A stretch of 64,000 nucleotides of DNA from Marsupella aquatica (GCA_973895155.1 OZ316894.1:6324001-6388000); one strand, 5' to 3'. Positions 47,802 through 59,100 are shown, counted from the stretch's first letter. The notes: a model not told the origin generated them from the letters alone. Made by a program: numbers and translations.

Positions 47802-47830
47802 AGAGTCTTTTCCTAATGATCAAAATAACA

Positions 47831-47905
47831 GAGGCTTGAGTGATACTATAATACATCTATATTACCTTAGAATACAGCAGGAAGAATGATGCGACTGTGC
47901 GCGTG
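47831..47905. repeat. repeat flanking the CACTA element, right copy
   Basis: Direct-orientation partner of 26217-26290. It includes GCGACTGTGCGCGTG. Confidence 0.7.
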
Positions 47906-50865
47906 GTCAATCAACCAGAATGGGGAACGTGCCCGTCATCCCCAAACAAGGCGACCAGGGGCGGTAAATGTACAAATATTGGCTTCAATTCTTGAGAGAA
48001 TCTGACCTGAGGTCAGTTATGTCACGCGACTTTGCGCGTGGAGTTCTACTTAATGACTAAGTAAAGTAACTAATAAATAGAGATTAATTGGATCTCAGAA
48101 ATGGAGCGTGATTAGATTTAAGAGTGGAGAGTATATCCTCTCCTCTAAAACAATCACGCGACTGAGCGCATGATGAAACGAAGACTTTAGATATAAAAGT
48201 AAATTATGGCTAATTTGCTAGAGTTGATTGTATGTTAAAATACCCATATGTACGACCATGTAAAATTGGATGACACACTAGTTTGGACTGCGAAGATTTC
48301 ATTTTGATCGACGACTACCGTAGTATTTCATAGAAGGAATTCATGGTGATAGATTTATTCCGGATTGGACTTGATTGAGGAGTGATTGAATTCGACCAGA
48401 ACTTCATGGAGTCAATTCATGAATTGAATGCATGATTGAAGGCAATTAATCTCATCATTGATTGCAGAATTGCATACTTACAAGATGTTCAGTTGATTGT
48501 CTCCGTCAGCAATTATGGCGACAACCCTCCTCCCAGCCAAGCCTTCTGCTTCTCGCAAACCTTTCGTCGGACTCCAATTGCCTTGAGTATCTTGATTGTA
48601 TCCAGACCGAATGCCTCAACCAGAAAATGAAAGCTTCTTGATCGTATCGAGATCAAAATCCTCAAACAGAAAGTGCCTTCTAACTAGCCGCTCTTTGTTG
48701 GTCCACTAGAATGCTCCGAATAAGCGAGGATGACTATAGAGATCCTATAACTTTGTCGTCTCGCTTCCGCCAGAACTCCTATGCTAGGATCGGTTGAGCC
48801 CTTCCCTAGAATGTCATACAATGAACTGCGTCTGAGTTGCTTGCATGAGCCCCGCCCCGCCTGGAATGGTCGAATGATCCAATGAGCTCCGCCTCAAATT
48901 TTCCTTGGATCAACATCCGCTGAGAGTTTCGCTAGTCAGGAGAAACTGAAAATGAAGAATGATCCGTGAACGATGAGAGTAGTCTGACTCCATGAAGGAT
49001 GTGTTCATCTGGATCAGTTTTGATTTTGAAAATTGATTCAATCTCCAGTCGTGAGATCATTGTACATTGTTCAGGAATTAGGATTTGGCACGATACTTTC
49101 TTGAGTTTTGAATTGAGTTGCTATTCAACGTGCGAGTGGACATACAGATCCGGTATTGTCCACTTCCAAAATGGATTGATTTTGAATATCGGTTCACTCC
49201 GATTGTGAGAATCTTTTTATGTTATCCAGGAGTTCGGATTTCAATTGGCTCGATACTCAAATTTGAATTGGCACGATGTAGAGAGTGGAGATACAGATCC
49301 GGATCCGGGGGTCTCCACTACCAAAATCTATCGCAACTGCATAATTACCAGTTTAAATTTCAAATTGGCGATCCAACTAAAATCTCGTTGAGTACGGCCA
49401 ATCAAGAAGATTCCGGTAATCTTCTTTTCACGATTGCCTACTTCGTACTGATTGAGTCTTAGGAAGGTGTACGGAGATCATCCGGAAGCTTTCGATCCAT
49501 AGGATGCGTAGGCTTATTAGGGTTATGTTAAAATGGTTACCCTAATTTGCATTACTTAGTGACGGCGCACTCGGTCTCGAGTTCATTGTTGTTCACTTCT
49601 TGTCAGTTCTCTCGTTCATTGTTGTTGTCTCCCGCGCCAGCTCCATAGGACCTTCAGGCGCCTACTCTCGTCCGCCCCATTTCATTTGTTGCAGCTCGTT
49701 CATTGTGGTCAGGAGCTCTCGTTCGTTGTGGTCCGGAGGTGGTTGGCGCGCTTCAGCTCGATCTCACATCTTGTATTCACTTCTTGTTTGCTTGATTGAA
49801 GGGCTTCTGGTTTGTTCGAAGGGCTTCTTGGGTTCGTCACAACTTGTTTGTTTGGAGCTCTAAAGTTGTGAGAGTTGCAACTTGTGTTCAGCTCGTATCA
49901 GCTCTTATCAGCTCGTATCAGCTCGTATCAGCTCATATCAGCTCGTACCAGAAAATTTCAGCTTGTTCCAGGAGCTCGAACTCATTTTTGGCAGCCTGTC
50001 TTAGATCGTTTTATTCATCAGGTTTGTTTCAGCTCTTTCATTGATCAGGTTTATGCTTTAATTCATTCTCAGCATTCTACCGATAGCGTATGATTCTATC
50101 TCTAGAAGTGGTTGTTTACCTTGAGACAGTGAGTTCCTTTCCGCCTTGATTGCAATTTTAGTGGAAGAATTGTTTACCTCAAGATATTCGCTTAGCTTCT
50201 ATCTTTAATACATCAATTTGGGATTTCAATCTTATACGTTCTTTCTGGAATGCCGTAGCAAGGTCTTGAAGTGGAAATTGATTTCTATCTCTCAGACGAT
50301 TACATCGATCAATTACATCGATCAATTTGTCAGAATTCAGGTACTTTTCCTGAGATCATTCTACAGATCATTAAGCTGAGTTTTGATGCAGTTTGTGTCT
50401 GTAAACTCAAATATGACCGAATCACACAAGCTAACTCAAATATAACCTGATCATATTAACGATGTCATACAACTTCCAGGCTGTGCAATTGACTCATCTT
50501 ATTATATTACACTAAATCATATCAATCGACTCAACAACCAGCAGCAGCCTGTACAATTTAATAATTTTAACTGACCGATGCTCTGTGAATCATGCTAAAC
50601 TGAATTCTTAGTTTGCAATATGAAAACTTCTGATATATGATTGTTTCACAATCACAACGCGCTAACATCTGAATAGTAATATTGGAAACTTCATGAATGT
50701 TCTGATTGCTTATAATTATGAATGAATCCCATTGATCCCCTGTTATCTAAATGAATACGCTCAATATTGGTCTGCCTGAATCCAGTTAATAAATATATCT
50801 TCGCATGAATATATCTCACTTTAATAATTCCATGTTCGCATTCGGATTTATCAATCTGTACAGGT
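47906..50865. other. intergenic, no supported gene
   Basis: It holds two further ACGCGAC...GCGCGTG-type motifs (near 48024-48040 and 48149-48166). A short ATG frame at 48515-48586 resembles a transit-peptide start but stops after 23 codons. A diverged duplication around ACAGATCCGG lies at about 49075-49330. No complete gene was found. Confidence 0.55.
49891..49950. repeat. (GCTCGTATCA)6 tandem repeat
   Basis: Six adjacent 10-bp units, three of them perfect (GCTCGTATCA), three with a single change. Confidence 0.95.
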
Positions 50866-50915
50866 ATCAGTCGGTATTGTGACTACTCCTGGTTTGTTGT
50901 TCGATCAATTTTGGA

Positions 50916-52213
50916 TTATCTTTTGACGCGACCAGTCGCGTGTGAGGTAGATCTCCACACGGGAGGTTTAGAGAGACGGGTCGACTGAAGAGCCCTAGCA
51001 CTACCCCTAACTGTATCGGACCGACGAGGAGGGGGTATGGCCACAATCCCCTCCTCTGGGTCCAACGACTCTGAATCAGATTCGTTGGATCCCCCATTGC
51101 TATGCCCTGAGCCCTCGTCCGCCGAGTCCTCACCCTCCGATCCCTCCTCGTCTGAGCCCTGCATATATCCAACCAACCACCCAAATTAGTATACGCTTTT
51201 TAGAAATAAATTTTAACACCCCATTAAGACATTGCATTTAAAATAATCTCCTTACCAAACCCAGCTCCTCCTTCAAGTGAATCCGAAGAGCCCGTGGTCC
51301 TTGTTTCTTAGCCAACTCCCTCTCTTCTGGCAATATTGGTCGCCCATGCTCGCGCTCCTGCCCCCCTCAAAAAATGCATCGACAACCAAATTAGTCCCAA
51401 TTAGTGCCACCGGGTCACAACCCAATTAGATCCACACTGGATCACCCCCAACATGTTTTAAAATGGTCAGTGGAACCAACCACGATAATCCGCAAGGGTA
51501 ACCGTCAAAAAATTTGAAAATTCAAACTGTCCGATTATTTTCCGATTGTTTGTCCGATAGCATCAAGGTTGAATTGGAATCAGACACGACGTCCAAAAAA
51601 GCCATAGCAGTATTTCCGACTGTCTTTCCGATTCTATTACTATCAGACCATAATCTAAAATAGGGCCCCGACAAAAAAGATGGAGTTATCGATCGCATGC
51701 ATAGCGCGCTTGCAGGGTCCGCACGGCTTGACAATAAGAGGGGACTTTGGGCCGGGGCTCTTCAGGCAAAGAAGGGCCTCAGGTGATCAGGTGAATGGAG
51801 GGAAGAGCTTGGAGAGAGGAGGTGGAGTCTACTTACAAATTCTGCCTTGAGACGTAGTGACCCGCCCTGCCCCATTCTGTGAGTGACTACTGGCCTATTC
51901 TCAACTCGAATCAATGCCTTTTGCATATGTGAGGGAGGGTCCCCAAGCTGAATTGACTTTGCATCCCAATGTTGCAGGTTTTGATCAGCATGGCGGGTGT
52001 CAATAGTCTCCCCTGCCTGGGCCCTCATTGCAAGGACTTCTAGCTCAGCTTGGCAGTATCTCCTTGCCTGCCAGGCTCGAACCTGCAGCTCGGTCTCAAT
52101 CCAAGCTGGCCATACCTCCACAGGAATATCATTTGGGCACCCTCTTTGCCTGATCACCTCCTCACTGTCCTTGCACTCACCAAGGTACTTCCTCAGCTTC
52201 TCCCTGATGTGAT
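50916..52213 (-). pseudogene. multi-exon gene interrupted by the gypsy insertion; possibly Ptta-transposase related
   Basis: Minus strand. The first visible exon begins at the gypsy boundary (52213), mid-frame: HIREKLRKYLGECKDSEEV, then VEVWPAWIETELQVRAWQ and ENRPVVTHRMGQGGS, ending before GTAAGTAG near 51837. A second exon (about 51355-51257) reads REHGRPILPEERELAKK and ends before GTAAGG. The last (about 51163-50916) is acidic then basic (GSDEEGSEGEDSADEGSG) and stops at 50916. Clean splice motifs and open frames show a formerly working gene, now split, with its 5' part displaced beyond the retrotransposon. The NR-x-THRMGQGGS segment loosely recalls Ptta/En-Spm transposase proteins. I hold that weakly. 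Confidence 0.6.
50926..50941. other. palindromic ACGCGAC motif
   Basis: ACGCGACCAGTCGCGT: 7-bp perfect arms around CA. It is inside the last codons of the interrupted gene. The same motif family occurs at 24110, 24169, 26272, 47889, 48025 and 48150. Confidence 0.75.
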
Positions 52214-52382
52214 TGTCACGTCGTAGGCTTCGGCTTTAACTCAGACTTCAGCTTAGACGGGCACATCCCTCGTAAATCTGAGGGTTCGGGCAGGAAGGGA
52301 AGCACGTAATGCACCTTATTCTAGTAAACTAGCGCTAAGTGCGCATACTGCTAAATACGGACACCTCCTAGGTATGGTTTGT

Positions 52383-52398
52383 GTTCCGCCGCCGGAAC
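52383..52398. other. conserved LTR hairpin, copy 2
   Basis: GTTCCG-CCGC-CGGAAC, 6-bp stem. Compare ATTCCG-CCGC-CGGAAT at 36426-36441. Confidence 0.7.
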
Positions 52399-53113
52399 GT
52401 ACCTTAGTCGATAGCAGGATCGACCCCGGCTTAAGGGCTTCTAAGCCTTCGTGCTGTCCGCCTTCGATCCGGATTCGATGATACAGGTCCTCAACCCGTG
52501 CTCGCAACCACTTACCCGCAGGCTGCACCCTGTGCACGTCTCGGGTAGTGCGTTCGGCCCGGCGCTGCCACCCATATACGAGAAACCCACACACATATGC
52601 GCACACATGCATACAATCTCGATTTACACGAAGGAAAAATGATGGGAAAGGATTTTTACTACAAAGGGAACATATGCGTACACTTAGTTGACACGACAGC
52701 CCTGGAATGCACAGGTTCAAGGCCAAGGGTGCACACTACAACGGAGCCCGGCTCCGCACTCGCCCGGCAAGCTCAGTCCTACCCCCTCCCCTTGGTACTC
52801 TGTCATTCCCAGAGGTCGGGACTCCCCGCATGTCCCGCGGATGTCCGACTCTAAAACTAAAAACCCCCCCCTGCCTCTACCGAGGGGTGCACTAAATACT
52901 AAGAGCCGAGGAACGGGGTGTCCTCCCGCCGAAGATTCGCTGACCAAGGTCCTAACTAAGCTGACAGTCAGGCCGGAAAACGGCTGTGTCTTATTAGAAG
53001 ATCCTAATCTACGCAGGCTGGACAGCAGGGCAGCGTTGCCGTACCTAAGGCAGGTGCCTGCCCCAAGAGCCTGACCAAGCCAATCCTAATCCTAATCTAT
53101 TCCTACTCCGCCG

Positions 53114-55756
53114 CTAATGCCTGGCACGCTTGCCAGAGCCGCCCGAATGGGAACGGCCATCCCGCTGCCTTCGAAGCCTGTCATTGTCCGCTTTGAGGAG
53201 CTGGACCTGGTCCAGCAGAGATTCGTTCTCTCGCCTCACCGCGTCCGTCTCCTCCGCTGCCTCCTGACATGCCTCCTCCAGCTGCTGGGCGTCGCTCGCC
53301 AGTTTACTCGCCAGCTGGTCCTGCTTCTCGGCCTCGGTTTGGAGCCGCGCCATCTCGGCCTGCAGTGTGGCTATCTCCGTCGCGTCCCGCTGGGCTCGCT
53401 CCTCGGCCTCCTCCAGGTCTTTCTGCCAGGTGACAGCTTGTTTCTTCAAACTGTCAATCTGGTTCCGGAGGCGTGTAATCTCGGCCTCGTTCCCAGCTTT
53501 GGCCTGTTCGGCTAGGGCGGTAAGAGCGTACGCCTTTGCTAACAACTCATCGGCGGCTGCAACCTTGGGTCGTAGTTGCAGAAGCTCAGCCTCTTGAGCC
53601 GCCACTTCGTTCTTTAGGTACACAAACTCCACCCGGTACCGCTCTATCCTCTGAAGGGCCTCCGACTGGGCCCGCCCTGCCTTTACGGCGGCAACCAACT
53701 CCTGATTGAAGAAACAGGCTACCTTCCGAGCCATGAACTCCCCGGTATCCCGGGCAATTTGATGAGAGAAATCCCCCAGAAGCCCGTTCAGAAACGTACC
53801 CTGTACGAAGAGTTCCGGGTGGTCCAAGTTGTGCCTGTCCAGATTTGGGCACGGGCAGACATCAACACGCGCAGGGGCCGGGGCAGTGACGTCCAGCCCT
53901 GGGGACATAACGTTGGAAGGGGCCGGAGTATCCTCCTGCAGCGATGTCCGGTTCTCCGGAATTGCCACCGGCGGGTCCTTGGGAGACCCGGGTTCGGGTA
54001 AGACCTCTGCCGTACCAACTTCTGTACTTAGCCCGGCTAGTTGGGTCGCATCAACGGTTGCGACGACCGACCCCTCCGGCGCCTCCTCGGTTACGATTAC
54101 AGCTATTTGTGGAGGTGGGGTGGGTGAAGCTGGCGTGTCCACTGGACTTCGGGCCTCGGGTTGGGGCCGTCTCTCCAATGCCGGAAAAACCCACCTAGCT
54201 GGGACCAGCTTTGTAACGTTGATGCGGGGAAGGGTTCGTCGATCAAACCGGGCATACCACTCAAGAATGATTTCGATCTGGCTAGCGAAATACGCCTTCC
54301 CGCCAATGTACAGCGTCTTCCTTCGCCGCTCCATCTCTTCATGGAATTTCTTAGCGAAGTACGACGCCCACTTCCTAGGTCGATAGTTCTCGACCTGGAT
54401 GACCTGGGCGGCGGAGATCTTCCCCCGGGGTTCCATCAAGTGGAGAGCGTACCTCTGGAACTCCAGCCGCTCAGCTATCTCGGGCATGAGGCAGGTCCTC
54501 ATCACGAACCCGTTGTCTACTGATCCCTCTGAGGGAAAACTTGAAGATTGGTACTTGGCCCCCTTGCCCCCGGGAGCCCATGATTCGACTCGATGGTCAC
54601 CTTTGGGTAACCCGAAGATCATCTTGAGCCGTTCTTCTGTGAGGGACATATTCCTTCCCCGCAGCCGAGTCTGTTGACGTACGTCGTCATAATTCTTGAT
54701 GAATTCTGTCATGTCCTCCCCGTAGTACCTGCAAGTGTTCCAGGGGAGAGAGGCGAGGTGCTCAAATCCCTGAGTCTTCAGGTACACCGCATGCTTGGGA
54801 TGGAGGATGTTGCTGTGAACGTTTTCCCCCATGCGATGCATCGTTACCTTGGCTACGGCTACCGTGGCCAACGGTAACCCGGATGCACTGGCGGATTCCT
54901 TTCTCTTCTTTCCCCGTGACTGACTCGGGGAAGGTGATACTTCCCCATCCTCCCGATCGGGCCTGGGGAGTGCCACTGCGGTTGGTAACGGGCCCGGGGC
55001 GGCCACGGTCACCATGTTGTCTGCTGGGGCCGCTCCTGGGGTCAGAGCAAGGGGTGGGGACGGTATAGTGTCGGCCCCCCGAGCGCTTGTTCCTCTGGGC
55101 CGCCTGGTCAAGGGTGGGGTAGCCTCGTCGTCATCGCTAAGATCTACAGCGTTGATGACGGAGCGTACCTGTGCTGGCTGGGTGATAGGTGGTGGGGTTT
55201 GGCTAGGCTGCGGCTGAGGCTGAAGCTGAAGCTGAGGTTGCATGGGCACGGGTACAGGCACGGGTACGGGTACGGGTGAGTTGGTCATGTTGGTTGATGG
55301 CCGAGTTCCCATGAAGCTCTGTAGGTGCTGGTAGAAGTTCTCCGAAGCGAGTGCGGACGCCCTTGTCGAACGGTTGGTACTGGACTCGCCGTTAATGACT
55401 GCCCGAACCTGGGCAGGGATGTGGTCGAAGTGATGTCGCTGCAGGTCGATTGTACCCGGGATATTGAAGACCTCGTCCGGAAGCCGAAGCAATGCTTCCC
55501 AGAACCCGATATATTTGTCTCCGTCAAAGAAGTACCCAGATACCTCAGCTGGTCGGTAAAGCTCGCTCTGAGACGGGTAGTCAAAGTTAAGGACGTAGTG
55601 GTGTCGTCCTGCTAGGCGGATGGCTCTCTCGTATTCGCGTTTGATCTCGTATCGGCGCGGGTTGGCGTGTTTCAATGAATCGGCCAAGTGCCTTCCGGTA
55701 GATAGGAACTGCGTCCAGAATCGAATGGCCGAGCTGGAGAGGATCGTGTGCGACAT
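53114..55756 (-). CDS. extra ORF of the gypsy element: plant-mobile-domain-like block plus coiled coil (880 aa)
   Basis: Intact from ATG (55756, MSHTILSSSAIRFWTQFLS) to the stop at 53114. N-terminal about 130 residues: a helical block (YVLNFDYPSQSELYRP; FWEALLRLPDEVFNIPG). Then a low-complexity linker with VP and QP repeats. Residues about 310-560 form the globular block (HLASLPWNTCRYYGEDMTEF; MSLTEERLKMIFGLPKGDHR; YALHLMEPRGKISAAQVIQV). Another Pro-rich linker follows. Residues about 640-870 are a long coiled coil (RLQTEAEKQDQLASKLASDA; LLKADNDRLRRQRDG). The LT-x6-FGLP pattern resembles plant mobile domains, which occur in transposons and in silencing factors. No transmembrane or envelope features are visible. 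It sits after pol and before the LTR end, and its last 790 bp recur at 63211-64000. Confidence 0.85.
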   Translation of the reverse strand: MSHTILSSSAIRFWTQFLSTGRHLADSLKHANPRRYEIKREYERAIRLAGRHHYVLNFDYPSQSELYRPAEVSGYFFDGDKYIGFWEALLRLPDEVFNIPGTIDLQRHHFDHIPAQVRAVINGESSTNRSTRASALASENFYQHLQSFMGTRPSTNMTNSPVPVPVPVPVPMQPQLQLQPQPQPSQTPPPITQPAQVRSVINAVDLSDDDEATPPLTRRPRGTSARGADTIPSPPLALTPGAAPADNMVTVAAPGPLPTAVALPRPDREDGEVSPSPSQSRGKKRKESASASGLPLATVAVAKVTMHRMGENVHSNILHPKHAVYLKTQGFEHLASLPWNTCRYYGEDMTEFIKNYDDVRQQTRLRGRNMSLTEERLKMIFGLPKGDHRVESWAPGGKGAKYQSSSFPSEGSVDNGFVMRTCLMPEIAERLEFQRYALHLMEPRGKISAAQVIQVENYRPRKWASYFAKKFHEEMERRRKTLYIGGKAYFASQIEIILEWYARFDRRTLPRINVTKLVPARWVFPALERRPQPEARSPVDTPASPTPPPQIAVIVTEEAPEGSVVATVDATQLAGLSTEVGTAEVLPEPGSPKDPPVAIPENRTSLQEDTPAPSNVMSPGLDVTAPAPARVDVCPCPNLDRHNLDHPELFVQGTFLNGLLGDFSHQIARDTGEFMARKVACFFNQELVAAVKAGRAQSEALQRIERYRVEFVYLKNEVAAQEAELLQLRPKVAAADELLAKAYALTALAEQAKAGNEAEITRLRNQIDSLKKQAVTWQKDLEEAEERAQRDATEIATLQAEMARLQTEAEKQDQLASKLASDAQQLEEACQEAAEETDAVRRENESLLDQVQLLKADNDRLRRQRDGRSHSGGSGKRARH

Positions 55757-55856
55757 TCAGAGGAGATAGTAGTGGCGACCTAGAGAGAACGAGAGAGCTG
55801 GGGTCGAAGCTGGCGCGCGGACTGATGGACTGGTGCACTACAAAGGGTTGGCTCCC

Positions 55857-55864
55857 CTTTTATA
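55857..55864 (-). promoter_or_regulatory. TATA box upstream of the extra ORF
   Basis: TATAAAAG on the minus strand (reading from 55864 down), 108 nt before the ATG at 55756. A start site would be expected near 55832, giving a leader of about 75 nt. If the ORF lies within the LTR, this is the element's own promoter. Confidence 0.6.
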
Positions 55865-56073
55865 CTTTGAGGGCTTGTCGATCCCCGACGTCTCCTCGAC
55901 GCCCATAGGTTGAACCGCTCATGCTTGTGGTGTACCGGCCACTCCGCCGGTCTGAGTCAGCGTGCGTCAGTGGCCGCTTCCTTAAGTTCGTTATACGGAC
56001 CCGAGGGAGGGGCCCCTCCATGCTCATAACCCGGGTGTGCGAATAGCGACCCGCCGCCAGCCCGAACCTGAAG

Positions 56074-56082
56074 TCCCCCTTA
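56074..56082 (-). other. polypurine-like tract
   Basis: TAAGGGGGA on the minus strand, about 110 nt after the pol stop. The run resembles plant retrotransposon PPTs, but no TG follows at once, so the assignment is tentative. Confidence 0.45.
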
Positions 56083-56189
56083 TTGCCTAATGATGTCCTA
56101 CCCCTAATGATTACCTAAATACTGTCGTTATGCTAATAATAGCGGCCTAAGACCCACCTAACGCGCGTGCCGAGCGCAGTTAGACTGAA

Positions 56190-59100
56190 TCACTCATTAA
56201 CCGCCGTACCGGCGGTGTCACATAGCTCCCTGCTTAATTGTGAAGCGTCCTCGCGAACATCGCTATCGGCGTCGTCATCTTGATGGTGGTACTTTTTTAC
56301 ACGATCGTAGCTGATTCGCGTGGGGAGTAAATCGCCGGCATACGTCGCAAGCTCCAAAGATCCGTTTCGATAGATCTGATTGACAAGGAAGGGCCCCAAC
56401 CACCGGGTATGCAGCTTCCCTGGAAACTGCATGTACCTACTATCGTACAGAAGGACTAGATCGCCTGCCACGACATCGACCCTCCGTAGTCCTTTGTCGT
56501 GCTGCTTCTTCGAAGTTGCCTGTTGCTTCACGGTGTGTCGAGCTGCCAGTAGCCATGCTTCTTCCAAGGCTTCAATCTGATAAGCTCGGTCTGACAGACT
56601 TTCAGATTCAGGTAAGCGATCCCGAATGCTGACCCGTGGAGTGTGCACTTCAAATTCGACGGGCACCAACGAATGTTGGCCGAACACCAGAAAGTACGGG
56701 CTATGACTCGTAGTAGTTTTGTAAGCTAGATTATACGAGTACACCGCCGCGTACAACTTATCATCCCAATCCGTTTTGTGCGCAGCTACAGTTTTGTTGA
56801 GGATCTTCCCAATGATACCATTTGCTCTCTCCGCCATCCCGTTGGCTTTAGGATGATATGGGGTAGTCTTGCGGTGCTTGACTAGGTAACGCTCCGTAAG
56901 CTGGGCTACGGTGTCATTGAGGAAGTGGGTTCCACGGTCGCTTACCAATTCTAAGGGCGGTCCGAATCGGGTGAAAATCTGTTCGTATAAGAATCTGGCA
57001 CTGGTTGCGGCGTCGTCCTTTACCGTAGCCCGCGCTTCGACCCATTTGGTGGAGTAATCAATAGCTAATAGGATGTATCTGCACCTTCGCCTTCGGGTAA
57101 CGGGAGTGAACGGTCCGATATAATCAATTCCCCATTTTTCGAATGGTGCCAATGGAAGCACAGATGTGAGCGGGTGATGATGAGCCCGCCTCGGGGCCCC
57201 CGCTCGCTGACACAATTCACAGCCCTTAATGAAGTGCTGTACATCCCGATGCAACGTAGGCCACCAATACCCCGAGTCCAGAATCTTTCGGGCTGTCGTA
57301 ACTGCCGCGAAATGGCCTCCAGCTTCTTCTTCATGCAGGGCCCGTATCACGATAAGTGTCTCCTTATACTCTAAGCAGCGTCGTAACTTTCCGTTAATAC
57401 CTTCCTTATGTAGGTGACCCTGTATCATGACGTAAGGCCCGGCTTTCCGTAAAAACACAGCGGCGGCCTCCTGATTGATGCCGTCAGGGATGCAGCCCGT
57501 TAAAAGGAAGGTGATTATTGAGCCGTACCACGTTGGTGTCCCTTCCCCTACGTGGAACAACTCCTCATCCGGAAAAATATCATCAATTGGCTGAACGACT
57601 GGTACGCCGTCCAGTCGTGAAAAGAAATCGGCATTGAGGTGTACCCTTCCTGGCCGAACCCGAACTTCGTAATTAAATTCCTGGAGAAGTAGCACCCACC
57701 GGGCTATCCGTCCTGTCACATCCGCTTTGTTGACCATGTACTTCAGGCTATCATGATCCGTGTGGAAAATGACCTTGTAGCCTAGCAGATAGTGTCGGAA
57801 CTTTTTACACGAGTAGATTATTCCCAAAGCTTCTCGATCAGTGGGGGAATAATTCTTTTCGGCTGCAAATAGTTGACGGCTAGCGAAATAGATGGGGTGA
57901 TCACGTCCATCCTCATCTAGCTGACTAAGTACGGATCCGATACAGAACCCTGACACATCAACATACACGTGGAACTCCTTATTCCAGTCTGGGGTGACCA
58001 TGATAGGCGCGGTGGTGAGTCGTTTACGGAGTTCCTCAAAAGCAATCCGTCTCCGGGGTGTTTCCTCGACCGCTGCGTCCTTCTTCATCATCTCAGTTAA
58101 GGGCAACGCAATTTTAGCAAAGTCTTTAATGAACCGGCGGTAATACCCTACGCAGCCCAAGAAGGATCGTACTGCTTTTTGATCCAAGGGGAACACCACC
58201 GCCATCCAGGCCGCAACTTTCTCTTGGTCCACCTCAATGCCCCGTTTGGACACACGATGCCCGAGTAACACCCCCTCCTCTACCCCAAAGAAGCATTTGG
58301 CGGGATGTAGTTTGAGGTTAACATCTCGGCATCGTTGCAACGTTCGTCGTAGGTGTTCGGGGTGCATGGCAACGGTTCCGAAGATGGCAAAGTCATCGAT
58401 AAATATCTCCAAAAATTCCCGTAGGAAATCGTGGAAGATATTCATCATAAGGCGCTGAAACATAGCCGGGGCGTTACACAGACCAAAAGGCATCCTCCGA
58501 AATGCGAACGTTCCCCACTCCGTAGTGAACGTTGTTTTGAGCTGATCCGCGAGACGAATCCAGATTTGGTTATAACCTGAATACCCGTCAAGAAATGTAT
58601 AGATTTCATTTCGGGCCACCATATCTAGAACCATATCCGTGAATGGTAATGGGTAATGGTCTTTTCGGGTTGCGTCATTCAGCTTACGGTAGTCCTGACA
58701 GATACGAATCTTAGGTTTTCCATCCGTACCTCCCTTCTTTGGTACAATGACAATGGGAGAGACCCAGTCGCTGGCCATTACCGGGTAAATGATATCGGCG
58801 GCGAGGAGACGATCAATTTCCTCCTTCACTAAGATGGAGTACCTCGGATTCATGCGATGTTGTCGCTGTCGTACCGCATGGGCTCCTAGGTTCAGATCGA
58901 TTGTGTGTTCTCCCAACTCGGGGGAGACGCCTGTTAAATCATGATGACTCCATGCAAACACATCTTCATATTCCTTGAGCAAAGCTTGGATGGCTTTTTC
59001 AGCCTTCCCCGTCAAAGCGTGGCCCAGGTTAAAAGATTTGTCCATCCCAATAGTGTACTTCCGGTAGTGCTCCTTCCTGATGACTTCAACCTGGTTTCGC

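Larger units (their letters stand above)
52214..56073 (-). repeat. gypsy 3' LTR, containing an ORF (upper boundary inferred)
   Basis: The minus-strand end is CGACGTGACA, at 52214. The repeat with 62313-64000 covers 52214-53903 and would go on beyond the window. The upper limit is placed before the purine tract AAGGGGGA (minus strand, 56082-56074). A clean TG start is not visible there, so the limit is uncertain by some tens of bases. The alternative, a short LTR of about 0.9 kb with a tandem second element, is discussed in the findings. Confidence 0.6.

Noticed and set aside
52316-52726. Open frame of 136 codons (minus strand), repeated exactly at 62415-62825
   Set aside because: It lies in the noncoding tail of the LTR. 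Its conservation only reflects LTR identity, the composition is not protein-like, and the solo LTR tail at 36181-37092 has no equivalent.
53114-55756. Extra ORF as a retroviral-type envelope
   Set aside because: Position after pol fits, but there is no signal peptide, transmembrane segment or glycoprotein pattern. It has a globular block and a coiled coil instead.
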